A stretch of 64,000 nucleotides of DNA from Streptomyces cyanogenus. Lineage in GTDB: Bacteria > Actinomycetota > Actinomycetes > Streptomycetales > Streptomycetaceae. The stretch is from positions 3,898,001 to 3,962,000 of the forward strand of contig NZ_CP071839.1 in assembly GCF_017526105.1 (NCBI RefSeq), written 5' to 3'. Below are positions 1-8,241 of this stretch, one piece after another; the first letter of the stretch is position 1, and each line of letters begins with the position of its first letter. A program made the position numbers and the translations under genes. A model generated the notes under the pieces. That model saw only the letters and a program-made list of their open reading frames with translations, made no database searches and had not been told where the DNA came from.

Positions 1-168
1 CAGCTCGGACACGGTCAGCAGCACCGAGTCCACCAGGTCCGGGGCCGTGCGGAGCCACCCGAGCGAGGCCAGGTGGTCACGAGTCCAGTCCCGGGCCTCC
101 TTCACCCCGTGGCTCACCGGCAGCGAGCGCGCCCAACCCACGGCTTTCAGCGACGAGTCGTCTCCCAC
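1..168 (-). CDS. ATP-binding protein, HATPase (RsbW-like) family, N-terminal part
   Basis: Only the first 56 codons are in the window; the gene continues past the left edge. The start is GTG at 168, with an AAGGAGGA ribosome binding site a few bases upstream on the minus strand. The visible part has the pattern of the small Streptomyces anti-sigma-type ATPases: a short N-terminal strand, a helix of the type 'VKEARDWTRDHL', then 'VDSVLLTVSEL', which leads into the N-box region of the GHKL ATPase fold. Such proteins usually bind and inhibit sigma factors or act as free-standing histidine-kinase-like ATPases. The N box itself and the rest of the domain lie outside the window, so the family call rests on the N-terminus alone. 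Confidence 0.6.
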   Translation of the reverse strand, partial: MGDDSSLKAVGWARSLPVSHGVKEARDWTRDHLASLGWLRTAPDLVDSVLLTVSEL

Positions 169-324
169 TGCTTCCTCCTTCACCGAACAGCCGGCTGCCT
201 TGTCCCGTATGCCCCGGATGGCGGACCCGATTCCCGGGGCCGGAGCGCCGTACCGCCCGTAGAGGAGGGCTCGTCCTCCTGCGTGCGGATGTGCGGGCAG
301 GCCGGCGCGAGCACGATGGGGCCC

Positions 325-825
325 ATGGTGAAGATCGACGCGTTGCCCGGGGTTCCACGGTGGGCCGTCCTCGCCGCGCACACGGTGCCACTTGTCACCC
401 TGCCGTCCGGCCTGTGGCGCATCGCCCAGGTCGCCGGGCTCCCGGTGGCCGCGCAGTCGGGCCGGGACGGTCGTGAGGCGGTCGTAGCCCTCTCGCTGAC
501 CTTGGTGACGGAGGCCCTCGCCCTGCTCACACTCGGATTGGTGCGGCCGTGGGGCGAGGTCGCGCCCCGCCGGCTTCCGCTCATCGGCGGACGACGTGTG
601 CATACCCTCGCGGCGGTGGTGCCGGCACTGCTCGGGGCGGTGGTGCTGGCCGCGATGGCGGGCTGGTTCACCTGTACCCAGGCGGCGGGGCTGATCGGGC
701 GCGTCGCGCAGACGCCGGCCCAGCACGTACTCCTCGTGGTGTGCTACGCCCCGCTGCTGGTCTGGGCTCCCCTCCTCGCGGCCACGACGCTCGCGTACTA
801 CCGGCGCAGGACGGCTCTGGTGTGA
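325..825 (+). CDS. Small integral membrane protein, function unknown
   Basis: A 166-residue protein with four predicted membrane segments: around 'WAVLAAHTVPLVTLP', 'VVALSLTLVTEALALLTLGLV', 'LAAVVPALLGAVVLAAMAGW' and 'HVLLVVCYAPLLVWAPLLAATT'. It ends with a positively charged 'YYRRRTALV' tail. I know this type as a common Streptomyces membrane protein without a defined role. The start is uncertain: ATG at 325 or 316, or GTG at 283, are all in frame and none has a convincing Shine-Dalgarno. It stands alone, running toward the convergent sigma-factor operon. Confidence 0.65.
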   Translation: MVKIDALPGVPRWAVLAAHTVPLVTLPSGLWRIAQVAGLPVAAQSGRDGREAVVALSLTLVTEALALLTLGLVRPWGEVAPRRLPLIGGRRVHTLAAVVPALLGAVVLAAMAGWFTCTQAAGLIGRVAQTPAQHVLLVVCYAPLLVWAPLLAATTLAYYRRRTALV

Positions 826-844
826 AGCCTGCCCTCGCTCCTCC

Positions 845-1552
845 TCACCCGGTGGGGTCCAGCCGGTGGGCCAGGTCGTGGGCGGTGGTGCCGGTGAGGT
901 CCCCCGCGTAGGCTCCGACGATCTCGAAGCGGCCGCCGGTGATCGAGGAGGTCACGAAGGGTCTGCCCCAGAGCTTGCCGTCGATGACGATGGCGAACTC
1001 GTTGCGCGGGGCCGGGGCTTTCGCGAGGGAGCCGGTGAGGGCGGCGAAACGGGTCCGGTCGGCGGGGCTGAGGGTCACCCGCACCTGCCAGGTGCCGTCG
1101 AGGGTGCTCTTCTCGGCCTGCGCGGAGGTGACGCGGACGTCGGTCAGGCCCCTGGCCCGGTCGGCGTGGACGCAGAGCGCCGGCTGGGTCGCGGTCGCGT
1201 GCACGATGTAGCCGCCGCTGCCCTGGGTGCAGGCGTGTTCCACGGCCGAGGTGACCGGCAGGAGGGACACGGGGGCCGCCTTCCCGCTGCCGCCCCCTGC
1301 GGCGGGTTGGCCCTCGTGCGCGCGGGGGGGCATGCCGGCCGCGACGGCCACCCAGGCGGTGGCGACGACGGCGGCTGCTACGACGCCGACCCCGGCGCGG
1401 GCCAGCCGCTGCCGCCGCCGGGCGACCCGCAGCGCGCCGTCCGCCAGGCCGACCAGATGGGCACCGGTGTCACCGCCGCTCTCTCGGACGTGGGCGTGCA
1501 AGGCGTCGTGCAGCGATGTTCCGTGCCGCGGGTGTTCGGTCGAGTCGTTCAT
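845..1552 (-). CDS. Membrane-anchored protein with SecDF P1-head-like C-terminal domain, partner of the ECF sigma factor
   Basis: 235 residues. The cytosolic N-terminus (about 1-50) is followed by one membrane segment, 'AGVGVVAAAVVATAWVAVAAG', and an extracytoplasmic region. The C-terminal part, with 'FAIVIDGKLWGRPFV..SITGGRFEIVGAYA', matches the SecDF P1-head signature (DGK-x-P-x-TGG-x-I-G) seen in SecD. Its ATG overlaps the sigma-factor stop by 4 bases (ATGA), so the two are translationally coupled. The position and topology suggest an anti-sigma factor or sensor of the extracytoplasmic side, but there is no visible zinc-finger anti-sigma motif (H-x3-C-x2-C). The role is inferred from context. 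Confidence 0.75.
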   Translation of the reverse strand: MNDSTEHPRHGTSLHDALHAHVRESGGDTGAHLVGLADGALRVARRRQRLARAGVGVVAAAVVATAWVAVAAGMPPRAHEGQPAAGGGSGKAAPVSLLPVTSAVEHACTQGSGGYIVHATATQPALCVHADRARGLTDVRVTSAQAEKSTLDGTWQVRVTLSPADRTRFAALTGSLAKAPAPRNEFAIVIDGKLWGRPFVTSSITGGRFEIVGAYAGDLTGTTAHDLAHRLDPTG

Positions 1553-2097
1553 GCGGTGACGCCCCTTCGGGAGGCAGTGGAGGAGGAAGCCGACGGCCCT
1601 GCCTCGGCCAGGGTGGTGCGGAGAGAGGCGAGGGCCTTGTGGGTCTGGCTGCGGACCGTTCCCTGGGCGACGCCCAGGATCGCGGCGATCTCGTGGTCCG
1701 GCCGGTCCTCGAAGTAGCGCAGCACGATCACCGCGCGCTGGCGCTTGGGCAGCCGCCGCAGCGCGGACATGATGTCCTGCCGCTGGACCACGGTGTCGGC
1801 CCAGTCGGTGACGTGCCCGGAGGGCTGGTCCGGCAGGGTGTCCGTGACCGTCTCCCGCCCCCAGCTGAGGAGCCGGAACCGATCCACCTGGGCGTGGTAG
1901 AGGGCCCGGCGCACGTAGATCTCCGGTTGCTCCCGGTCGCGCAGCTTCGACCAACGCCGAGCGGTGGAGGCGAGCGCGGTCTGGAGCAGGTCCCTGCCCT
2001 GCTCCCAGTCTCCGGTCAGCAGGTAGGCCGTGTGCAGCAGCGATCTCGACCGCGCCGCCACGAACTCGCGGAACTGACGTTCCTCGTCGGCATTCAA
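1549..2097 (-). CDS. SigE-family ECF RNA polymerase sigma factor
   Basis: 182 residues. Region 2 spans about 5-90 ('FREFVAARSRSLLHTAYLLTGD' onward) and region 4 about 105-165, including 'LPKRQRAVIVLRYFEDRPDHEIA' and the helix-turn-helix 'ILGVAQGTVRSQTHKAL'. This is the layout of the actinobacterial SigE-type subfamily (about 170-180 aa). The chosen start is TTG at 2097, with GGGAGG 6-10 bases upstream; nearby ATG codons are out of frame. The stop overlaps the start of the membrane-anchored partner, implying that the two are made together. Such sigma factors usually respond to envelope or oxidative stress through their membrane partner. Confidence 0.9.
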   Translation of the reverse strand: MNADEERQFREFVAARSRSLLHTAYLLTGDWEQGRDLLQTALASTARRWSKLRDREQPEIYVRRALYHAQVDRFRLLSWGRETVTDTLPDQPSGHVTDWADTVVQRQDIMSALRRLPKRQRAVIVLRYFEDRPDHEIAAILGVAQGTVRSQTHKALASLRTTLAEAGPSASSSTASRRGVTA

Positions 2098-2252
2098 TGT
2101 GCCCTCCCTCGTTCCCCGGTAAAGACGGGTTCGGGAAGGGATTCGACTGCCCTGCCGGTCGGACTTTCTCGACCACGGCGCCGCCGTCGGCGACCGCGAC
2201 GACGTCAGTCGGCTGCGTACTCGGGAAGAGCCGGGTGGATGGCCCGCGGCCC

Positions 2253-3011
2253 TCACATCCCGGCCGTACCGCCGCCGGTGAGGCCCGACGCCAGCTCCGG
2301 GAGCCAGACGACGGCGACGGCCAGGGCGATCGAGGTGATTCCCACGGTGCGGGCCACCAGGCGGCCGGCCGGAAGGAGCTTCTCGGCGGTGATCACGGCG
2401 GTCAGGAGCACCATGGCCCACAGGTTCATCAGCCCGAACACCGCCAGCAGCACCATCAGTGACCAGCAGCAGCCCAGGCAGAAGGCCCCGTGGTGGGCTC
2501 CGGCACGCAGGTCACGCGTGGGCCTCGGGTACGAGGCGTAGCGCAGCATCAGCCCGATCGGCGAGCGGCACCTCGCCAGGCAGCGGTCCTTGAGGGGCGT
2601 GAGCTGGTAGACGCCGGTGATCGCGAACACGGCGGCGGCCACCGCGGTCCCCGCGGCCGCGGGAAGGTTCGCCGCCCTGCCCAGGCCGGCGGCCAGCCCG
2701 TACGCCGGCAGCCCGGCCGCACCCCAGACAAGCAGGTAGGCGATCGTGAAGACGACCATGCGCGGTGTCCGGTGCACGGTGATGGTGCGCGCGTACAGCG
2801 CGGCGACGGGTGCCGTGGCGGGCAGCATCATCGCAGCCGTCATCAGCGTCCACATGGTCAGGAAAGCCGGCAGGCGCAGGCCCATGGTGCCCGGCATCGC
2901 CTGCATGCCACCCCAGCGTGTCACCGACCAGACCCAGGCGGCAGACGCCGCGACCAGCAGCAGCCCGGCGGGGCCCGCCCTGCGGCGGGCGGTGACCAGC
3001 CAACCGGTCAC
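2253..3011 (-). CDS. DUF2182 integral membrane protein
   Basis: 252 residues with about seven membrane helices. It carries the family signature 'HHGAFCLGCCWSLM' (about 185-198) and 'MQAMPGTMGL..FLTMWTLMTAAMMLP' near the N-terminus. DUF2182 proteins are predicted metal-binding membrane proteins and are regularly encoded next to DUF1326 proteins, as here. The His/Cys/Met-rich signature is the likely metal site. The start is GTG at 3011; this codon overlaps the DUF1326 stop by 4 bases (GTGA), so the pair is coupled. The substrate and reaction are unknown; copper or another transition metal is a guess from residue type. Confidence 0.85.
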   Translation of the reverse strand: MTGWLVTARRRAGPAGLLLVAASAAWVWSVTRWGGMQAMPGTMGLRLPAFLTMWTLMTAAMMLPATAPVAALYARTITVHRTPRMVVFTIAYLLVWGAAGLPAYGLAAGLGRAANLPAAAGTAVAAAVFAITGVYQLTPLKDRCLARCRSPIGLMLRYASYPRPTRDLRAGAHHGAFCLGCCWSLMVLLAVFGLMNLWAMVLLTAVITAEKLLPAGRLVARTVGITSIALAVAVVWLPELASGLTGGGTAGM

Positions 3012-3622
3012 GCGGACCACGTGAAGGGCGCCGAGTGTCCGTTGCCGCCGGAGAAGTCCCAGGACCGGCCGTACACGCCGTCGCCCTTCGCCCGGGTCGA
3101 CCGGGCGATGGTCAGGGTGCTGTTCACCGGGTGGAAGATGCCGGTCAGTCCCATGACCGGACCGTCCTCGCCGAACTGCGGGGCCACCTGGTCCTCGATC
3201 TCGATGTCGATGGCGCCACCCACCCGCGCGGAGTGGCGGCGGCCGTCGTCGCGGTAGTCGATGGGAACGCGCTCCACGCCGAGGACCTCGCCGATGAGCG
3301 GAGTGAGCGCCGCCATCGGCCCGCCGGCCTGCCCGGAGAAGACCCTGCCCAGCGCCTCCGCCTGTCCGTCGTCGGCCGAAGCGTCGAGGTACAGCGCCAC
3401 CTGCCAGCCGCCCTCGGCCATCACCCGGGGCGCATCGATGAAGACGGCGACGTTGCGGCCGGAGACGTCCATGCCGTCCACGTTCCCGCTGTCCACGTGG
3501 AACGCGAAGGTCACCTGGCAGCGCTCGTGGTCGGCCGGTGCGGTGAGGCCCGAGGTGGTGCAGGGGCACACCACGTCGCAGTTGCAGCTCTCCAGATACG
3601 TGCCGTCGAGATTCCAGGGCAT
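3008..3622 (-). CDS. DUF1326 domain-containing protein
   Basis: 204 residues, soluble, starting 'MPWNLDGTYLESCNCDVVCPC', the characteristic DUF1326 N-terminus with a CNC..CPC cysteine cluster that probably binds metal. The rest is a predicted beta-rich domain including 'VAVFIDAPRVMAEGGWQVALYLD'. The ATG at 3622 follows GGGAGG by 9 bases. It is the first gene of a two-gene operon with the DUF2182 membrane protein, and co-occurrence of the two families is usual. The molecular function is unknown; the pair may be a metal-handling system. Confidence 0.88.
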   Translation of the reverse strand: MPWNLDGTYLESCNCDVVCPCTTSGLTAPADHERCQVTFAFHVDSGNVDGMDVSGRNVAVFIDAPRVMAEGGWQVALYLDASADDGQAEALGRVFSGQAGGPMAALTPLIGEVLGVERVPIDYRDDGRRHSARVGGAIDIEIEDQVAPQFGEDGPVMGLTGIFHPVNSTLTIARSTRAKGDGVYGRSWDFSGGNGHSAPFTWSA

Positions 3623-3891
3623 GGCTCTGCGCCTCCCTCTTCCACGTCCCCCTCGGTGAAGGGAGTGCATCGGGAGTGTCCGCTCCGCTCCGTCCCGGTG
3701 CCGCTCTTCTCCAGGCTATTCCCGACGGCCCGGCGTCGCAGGGCCGCGGCGCGGCTCACCGACCCGGCACCGGGACGCCGACGACGCCGGATTCGTCATC
3801 GCCGACGCCCTCGCGACCCCGCCGGCCGTACCGGACCCCTGCGGGGAGCGGTGACGGCTCGGCAGCGGCGCCTGCAGGACACGGTGGGGGG

Positions 3892-4491
3892 CTAGGACAG
3901 CTTCCATTCACCGGTCTGGTTGGCCATCCCGGAGTCCATGGTGAACTGGACGGTGGCCGTCTTGGAGGCCTTGGGGACTTCGAACACGATCCAACCCAGC
4001 GCCTTGCCGCCGGGCTTCAGCCGCACGTCGCTGGACATCGAGGGGCCCGCCGTGATGTCGGCGAAGGTGCTTTCGAACTGCTGGCCGTCGGCGTCGGTGA
4101 TCTGGGCGCCGTTTCCGGGGCTGTCGCTGTAGGCCGCGGTGCCCGTGTTGACCAGCTTGAACTGGACGCCGACGAACCGGTTGCCGGACTCGGGCGTGGT
4201 GAACTCGTCGCTGGACTTCGCCGGGTCGGCGACCTTGACGACGGTGACGTCGAGCTTGCTGCCGTCTTCCATGCCCTTCAGCGCGATGGTGTCGCCGGCC
4301 TTGGCGACGTCGGGCGTGGCGGTCTTCTTGGCAACCGGCTTCTTGGCGGTGGTGGTGCCGGCCGATGCCTTGGCCTTGGCTTTGGGCTTGTCGGTGACGG
4401 TGTCGCCGCTGTTGCAGGCGGTGAGGCCGAACGTGCCGATGCCGGCAGCGACGACGGTCGCGACGAGTCTGATGCGGGTGCGGTTGTTCAC
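3892..4491 (-). CDS. DUF4352-type secreted lipoprotein
   Basis: 199 residues. The signal peptide has a lipobox 'LTAC' (Cys about 27), followed by a Lys/Ala/Thr-rich linker ('KPKAKAKASAGTTTAKKPVAKK') and a C-terminal Ig-like DUF4352 domain with 'VKVADPAKS', 'RFVGVQFKLVNTGT' and a 'GKALGWIVFEVPK' strand near the end. The start is GTG at 4491 after GGGGGGA. DUF4352 lipoproteins are common in Streptomyces; some proteins of this fold inhibit proteases or regulate kinases, but nothing here identifies a partner. The gene stands alone. Upstream is a 276-bp leader that is more AT-rich than the surroundings and probably holds its promoter and that of the slipin gene. Confidence 0.85.
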   Translation of the reverse strand: MNNRTRIRLVATVVAAGIGTFGLTACNSGDTVTDKPKAKAKASAGTTTAKKPVAKKTATPDVAKAGDTIALKGMEDGSKLDVTVVKVADPAKSSDEFTTPESGNRFVGVQFKLVNTGTAAYSDSPGNGAQITDADGQQFESTFADITAGPSMSSDVRLKPGGKALGWIVFEVPKASKTATVQFTMDSGMANQTGEWKLS

Positions 4492-4767
4492 GATCCCCCC
4501 AAGGGTTCTGTGGCTTGCACGTGAAGGACCCATGAAGGATCCGTATGGTTGCACGCCACATCCAAAAAAGGTGGTGTGACTGAGCAACCTGGAAGCCGTG
4601 TTCGCCGTCAGGGGCGCATCGGAGCATCCTCCTGCTGTCCGTCTCGGACGTGTTGCCGCCCGGCAGCCCGCCGTTTCTTTACGTTTCCCTGACGCCGGGG
4701 CAGGATCCGCGGTCCCTGCTCCCCATGTCCTCCCCGTTGTCGGATCCTGTCGGAGAAGGGGAGTGCC

Positions 4768-5607
4768 ATGGAAGGCACCGTCGTCGCAGTGGTGGTCGTC
4801 GCCGTCCTCCTGCTGCTCGTGCTGAAGAGCGGGATGCGGGTCGTCAACCAGGTGGAGCGCGGAGTGGTGTTCCGGTGGGGCAAGGCGCTGCCCAGCTACC
4901 GGCAGCCGGGCATCACCTTCCTGATCCCGTTCGCCGACCGGATGCGCAAGGTGAACGTGCAGATCGTGACGATGCCGGTGCCCACCCAGGAGGGCATCAC
5001 CCGGGACAACGTGTCCGTGAAGGTCGACGCCGTCGTGTACTTCCGGGTCACCGACCCGGTGCGGGCGGCCATCGAGGTGCAGGACTACGTCTTCGCCGTC
5101 GGCCAGGTCGCCCAGTCCTCCCTGCGGTCCATCATCGGCAAGAGCGACCTGGACGACCTGCTGAGCGACCGGGAGCGGCTGCACGAGGGGCTGGCGCTGA
5201 TGATCGACAGCCCGGCCGCCGGGTGGGGCGTGCACATCGACCGGGTGGAGATCAAGGACGTCCAGCTGCCCGAGTCGCTGAAGCGGTCCATGTCGCGGCA
5301 GGCCGAGGCCGAGCGGGAGCGGCGGGCCAGGGTCATCACCGCGGACGGTGAGTTCCAGGCCGCGCAGCAGCTCGCCAACGCCTCCCGGATCATGTCGGAC
5401 ACGCCGGAGGCCATGCAGCTGCGCCTGCTGCAGACCGTCGTCGAGGTGGCCGCCGAGAAGAACTCCACGCTCGTCATGCCGTTCCCGGTGGAGTTGCTGC
5501 GGTACTTCGACCGGGCGGTGAAGAAGATCGACGCCGAGGTCACGACGGAGACCGTTCCGGCGCCGGCTCGGCCGCAGGCGGGACCGGAGTCCGTCGGGCA
5601 GCCGTAG
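4768..5607 (+). CDS. Slipin (stomatin-like SPFH/band 7 protein)
   Basis: 279 residues. One N-terminal membrane segment (about 5-20) is followed by an SPFH/band 7 domain: 'VNQVERGVVFRWGKALPSYRQPGI', 'VSVKVDAVVYFRVTDPVRA', 'AQSSLRSIIGKSDLDDLLSDRE', 'GWGVHIDRVEIKDVQLPESLKRSM' and 'QAEAERERRARVITADGE'. It lacks a NfeD partner in the window. ATG 4768 follows GGAGAAGGGGAG. Slipins form membrane-associated oligomers and are thought to organise membrane microdomains or regulate proteases. The last 68 bases overlap the 3' end of the convergent MFS gene. Confidence 0.9.
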   Translation: MEGTVVAVVVVAVLLLLVLKSGMRVVNQVERGVVFRWGKALPSYRQPGITFLIPFADRMRKVNVQIVTMPVPTQEGITRDNVSVKVDAVVYFRVTDPVRAAIEVQDYVFAVGQVAQSSLRSIIGKSDLDDLLSDRERLHEGLALMIDSPAAGWGVHIDRVEIKDVQLPESLKRSMSRQAEAERERRARVITADGEFQAAQQLANASRIMSDTPEAMQLRLLQTVVEVAAEKNSTLVMPFPVELLRYFDRAVKKIDAEVTTETVPAPARPQAGPESVGQP

Positions 5608-6742
5608 CCAGCGCCAGGGTCACGCAGACCGAGCCCGCCGCCATCGCGGTCGTCGCCGCCGCGGGCGAGGTGAGCTGGGCCAGCGCCCCCGCCGCCGTAG
5701 CGCTGACGCCCTGGAGGGTCAGCATGCCGGCCGAGTGCAGGCCGAGGGCCTGGCCGGCCATGGTGTCGGGGGTCAGGCGCATCAGCTGCTCCTGCTGGAC
5801 CAGGCTCGCCCCGAAGCCGGCGGAGGCCACGGTCACACAGACCGCGGCCACCGGTACGGGCGGGTGCGCGGCGAACAGCAGGTACGGCGTCGCCAGCAGG
5901 AGCAGCAGCGGGGTGGCCAGGCGGGCGCGGACGGCGGCGGGCAGCAGACGGCCCACCGTCACGTCTCCGGCGAACATGCCGAGCGCCCCGCAGGCGAACA
6001 GGGCGCCGGCCGCGTGCGGGGCGTACGACACGTACAGCGACTCGCAGCCGACGACCATGCCGTTGGGCAGCCACAGGCCCAGGTAGGTCAGGCGGCGCGG
6101 CCGGGACGACCACAGCTCGGCGTTGGTCCGCCAGGTCTCCGACGGCGAGGGGCGGCCGGCGGCGCGGGGCGGCCGGGCGGTCAGGCCGAGCCGCAGGGCC
6201 AGCGCGGCCGTCAGGTACAGGGCCGCCGCCAGCAGCAGGCAGGCGCGCGGGGAGAGCGCGGCGAGCAGGGCGCCGCCGGTGGCGAAACCGGCGATCTGCA
6301 TCAGCCCGCTCATCATGTTGAACAGCGAACGCCCCGGCAGGTAGCCGTCCTTGGGGAGGATCTCGTTGAGCAGCCCCCAGCGGACCCCGCCGCCGAGCGA
6401 GGCGGCCAGACCCAGCAGGAGTACGACGGTGAGCAGCGCGCCGGCCGGCAGGCCGGGCAGCGCCTGCACCGCCGTACCGGCCGCGGAGACGAGCGCGATC
6501 GCGGTCAGGGCCGTACGCGGGGGCAGCCGGTCGGCGCCGGACAGCAGGAAGGTGGCGCCCAGCACCTGGGCGAGCGACGAGCCGAACATGCTCAGCGCCG
6601 ACAGCAGCGGGGAGCCGGTCGCCCGGAACACGAGGGTGCCGAGGGCGAGGCCGCCGACGGTCTGGGCGGCGGTCTTCGCCGCCGCGCCGAGCAGGAGCGG
6701 GGTGAACTCCGGGACACGCAACAGGGATCGGTAGCTGGGCAT
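5540..6742 (-). CDS. MFS transporter
   Basis: 400 residues with about 12 hydrophobic segments and the usual MFS two-half layout. It resembles the Streptomyces MFS efflux proteins that begin 'YRSLLRVPEFTPLLLGAAAKTAAQTVGGLALGTL' (read as two joined parts). The substrate is unknown; this group is usually annotated as putative drug or metabolite exporters. The C-terminal tail is Pro/Ala-rich and runs 68 bases into the slipin 3' end, so the two genes overlap tail to tail. The upstream region is the tandem-repeat block shared with the divergent ArsR-like gene, suggesting that this regulator may control the transporter. Confidence 0.85.
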   Translation of the reverse strand: MPSYRSLLRVPEFTPLLLGAAAKTAAQTVGGLALGTLVFRATGSPLLSALSMFGSSLAQVLGATFLLSGADRLPPRTALTAIALVSAAGTAVQALPGLPAGALLTVVLLLGLAASLGGGVRWGLLNEILPKDGYLPGRSLFNMMSGLMQIAGFATGGALLAALSPRACLLLAAALYLTAALALRLGLTARPPRAAGRPSPSETWRTNAELWSSRPRRLTYLGLWLPNGMVVGCESLYVSYAPHAAGALFACGALGMFAGDVTVGRLLPAAVRARLATPLLLLLATPYLLFAAHPPVPVAAVCVTVASAGFGASLVQQEQLMRLTPDTMAGQALGLHSAGMLTLQGVSATAAGALAQLTSPAAATTAMAAGSVCVTLALATAARRTPVPPAAEPAPERSPS

Positions 6743-6835
6743 GCCCCGGAGTCTCGGCGGGGCCGCGGACGGCTGGTTATTGTTTCGCCGTCACGCGAAA
6801 GGTGGTGGTGGCGGGGGCGGCGGGGGCGGAACGCC

Positions 6836-7215
6836 GTCGCCGCGGAGGTCGCGGTCGCGGATCGCCCGCGGAACGCGTGGCCGCGGAACGCGTGGCCACG
6901 CGACGTCGTGGCCACGGAAGGTCGCGGTTGCGGAAGGTCGCGGTTGCGGAAGGTCGCGGTTGCGGAAGGTCGCGGTTGCGGAACGTCGTGGCCGTGATGG
7001 GCCGCCGTCATGAAAGGCCGCGTTCGTGGAACGCCGTGGCCTCGAGAGGCCGCCGTCACGGAATCCTTGGCACGGAAAGCCGCCGTCATGGAAGCCGGTG
7101 GTGCGGAAAGCCGCCGTCACGGAAACCCGTGACACGGAAAGCCGCCGTCACGGAAACCCGTGGCCGCGGAACGCAGCCGCCGTGAAAGGTCGCGGTCGGG
7201 GAAGGTCGTGCGTCG
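6836..7215. repeat. Block of degenerate 15-16 bp tandem repeats in a divergent intergenic region
   Basis: The 488 bases between the MFS start (6742) and the ArsR-like start (7231) hold no credible gene. About 24 units begin with GGAA, with a rough consensus GGAANNYCGYSGTNRC. Four exact copies of GGAAGGTCGCGGTTGC lie head to tail at about 6916-6979. A second subfamily alternates GGAAAGCCGCCGTCAC and GGAAACCCGTGACAC-like units at about 7073-7170. Because the period is often 15 or 16, reading frames stay open through the block, but the translations are low-complexity Arg/Pro/Asp strings without family features. Promoters and operators for both flanking genes must lie in or beside it. Confidence 0.85.
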
Positions 7216-7230
7216 TACGGGGAGGGCCGG

Positions 7231-8241
7231 ATGGGGTGGTGGCAGCTCAACGCGGACACCCTCGCGCGGAGCCGGTTCGTCATCTCGCCGCTCGCCGAGA
7301 CGTTCGCCTGTCTGAAGCTGCTGCACGCGGGGCGGGGTTCGCACCCCGGTGAGCAGGCGTGGCTGGGCACCCACCTGCCCGGCTACCGGGCCCGGCTCGC
7401 GGCCGACCCCGTGACGGCCCGGCTGGTGCGGGCGGGGCTGGGCCGGGAGTGGATCGCCGACTTCCTCACCCCCGCGCCCCGCGCCGGGGAGAGCTTCGCC
7501 GAGGAGGTGGCCCGGGTGCGCGCGGCCGGTCCCGGTGCCGCCCGCGCCCATCTGCGGCTCTCCCTCGCCGGGCCGCTCCCGGCCGAGCTGGACCGGGACG
7601 ACCTGCCGGAGCGGGCGGCCGGGCTGCTGGAGTGGGTGTGGCAGGAGACCGTACGGCCGTCCTGGGAGCGGCGCCGGCGGGTGCTGGAGGCGGACGTGGT
7701 CGCGCGGACCGCGCGGGTGAGCCAGGGCGGCTGGGCGAGCGTGCTGGACTCGCTGCGGCCGGGCGGCACCCGGTGGCTCGGGGACAACCGGTTCCAGGTC
7801 AACCTGCACGAGTACCCGCCGCGCGAGATCTCCGGCGCCGAGCTGGTGTTCGTGCCGGTGACCGCGCAGCGCACGGGCTGGGTGGCCTGGGAGGAGCGGG
7901 AGCGGTACGCCGTGGTCTATCCCTGCACGGGCGTCCTGGCGGGGGACGGCGGCCGCGCGGTGCCCGCCGGGCTGGGCGCGCTGCTCGGGGCGGCCCGGGC
8001 CGCCGTGCTCGTCCTGCTCGGCTCCCCCATGAGCACCAGCCAGCTGACCGCCGTCACCGGGCAGGGCCTCGGCTCGGTCGGGCGGCATCTGAGGGTGCTG
8101 CGGGAGGCGGGGCTGGTGGAGCGGCGGCGGGCCGGGCGTTCGGTGCTGTACGTGCGGACGGCGGCCGGTGACGTGCTGGTCGAGGCCGGGCGCGGGGGCC
8201 CTGACCCGGCGGGGCTAGCATCCGGGCATGACGACTACTGA
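7231..8241 (+). CDS. ArsR-like winged helix-turn-helix regulator (DUF5937 type)
   Basis: 336 residues. The N-terminal two thirds match the DUF5937 type of Streptomyces regulators ('SPLAETFACLKLLHAG', 'WVWQETVRPSWERRRRVLEADV'). The C-terminus is a winged HTH: 'LLGSPMSTSQLTAVTGQGLG', 'SVGRHLRVLREAGLVERRRAGRSVLYV'. ATG 7231 follows GGGGAGGG. These regulators often sit divergently from an MFS gene, as here across the repeat block, so the likely target is 5540-6742; that is inference from position. The 3' end overlaps the start of the glutathione peroxidase gene by 14 bases. Confidence 0.87.
   Translation: MGWWQLNADTLARSRFVISPLAETFACLKLLHAGRGSHPGEQAWLGTHLPGYRARLAADPVTARLVRAGLGREWIADFLTPAPRAGESFAEEVARVRAAGPGAARAHLRLSLAGPLPAELDRDDLPERAAGLLEWVWQETVRPSWERRRRVLEADVVARTARVSQGGWASVLDSLRPGGTRWLGDNRFQVNLHEYPPREISGAELVFVPVTAQRTGWVAWEERERYAVVYPCTGVLAGDGGRAVPAGLGALLGAARAAVLVLLGSPMSTSQLTAVTGQGLGSVGRHLRVLREAGLVERRRAGRSVLYVRTAAGDVLVEAGRGGPDPAGLASGHDDY

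Noticed and set aside
12..2541. Long alternative reading frames overlapping the sigma factor and its partner, on both strands
   Set aside because: High-GC shadow frames with Arg/Pro/Gly-rich translations and no domain; the annotated frames have proper motifs and coupled starts.
6592..7135. Several long minus- and plus-strand reading frames through the repeat block, coding for Arg/Pro/Asp-rich repeats
   Set aside because: They remain open because the 15-16 bp repeats lack stop codons; they have no ribosome binding site, family motif or normal codon bias, and overlap the MFS gene.
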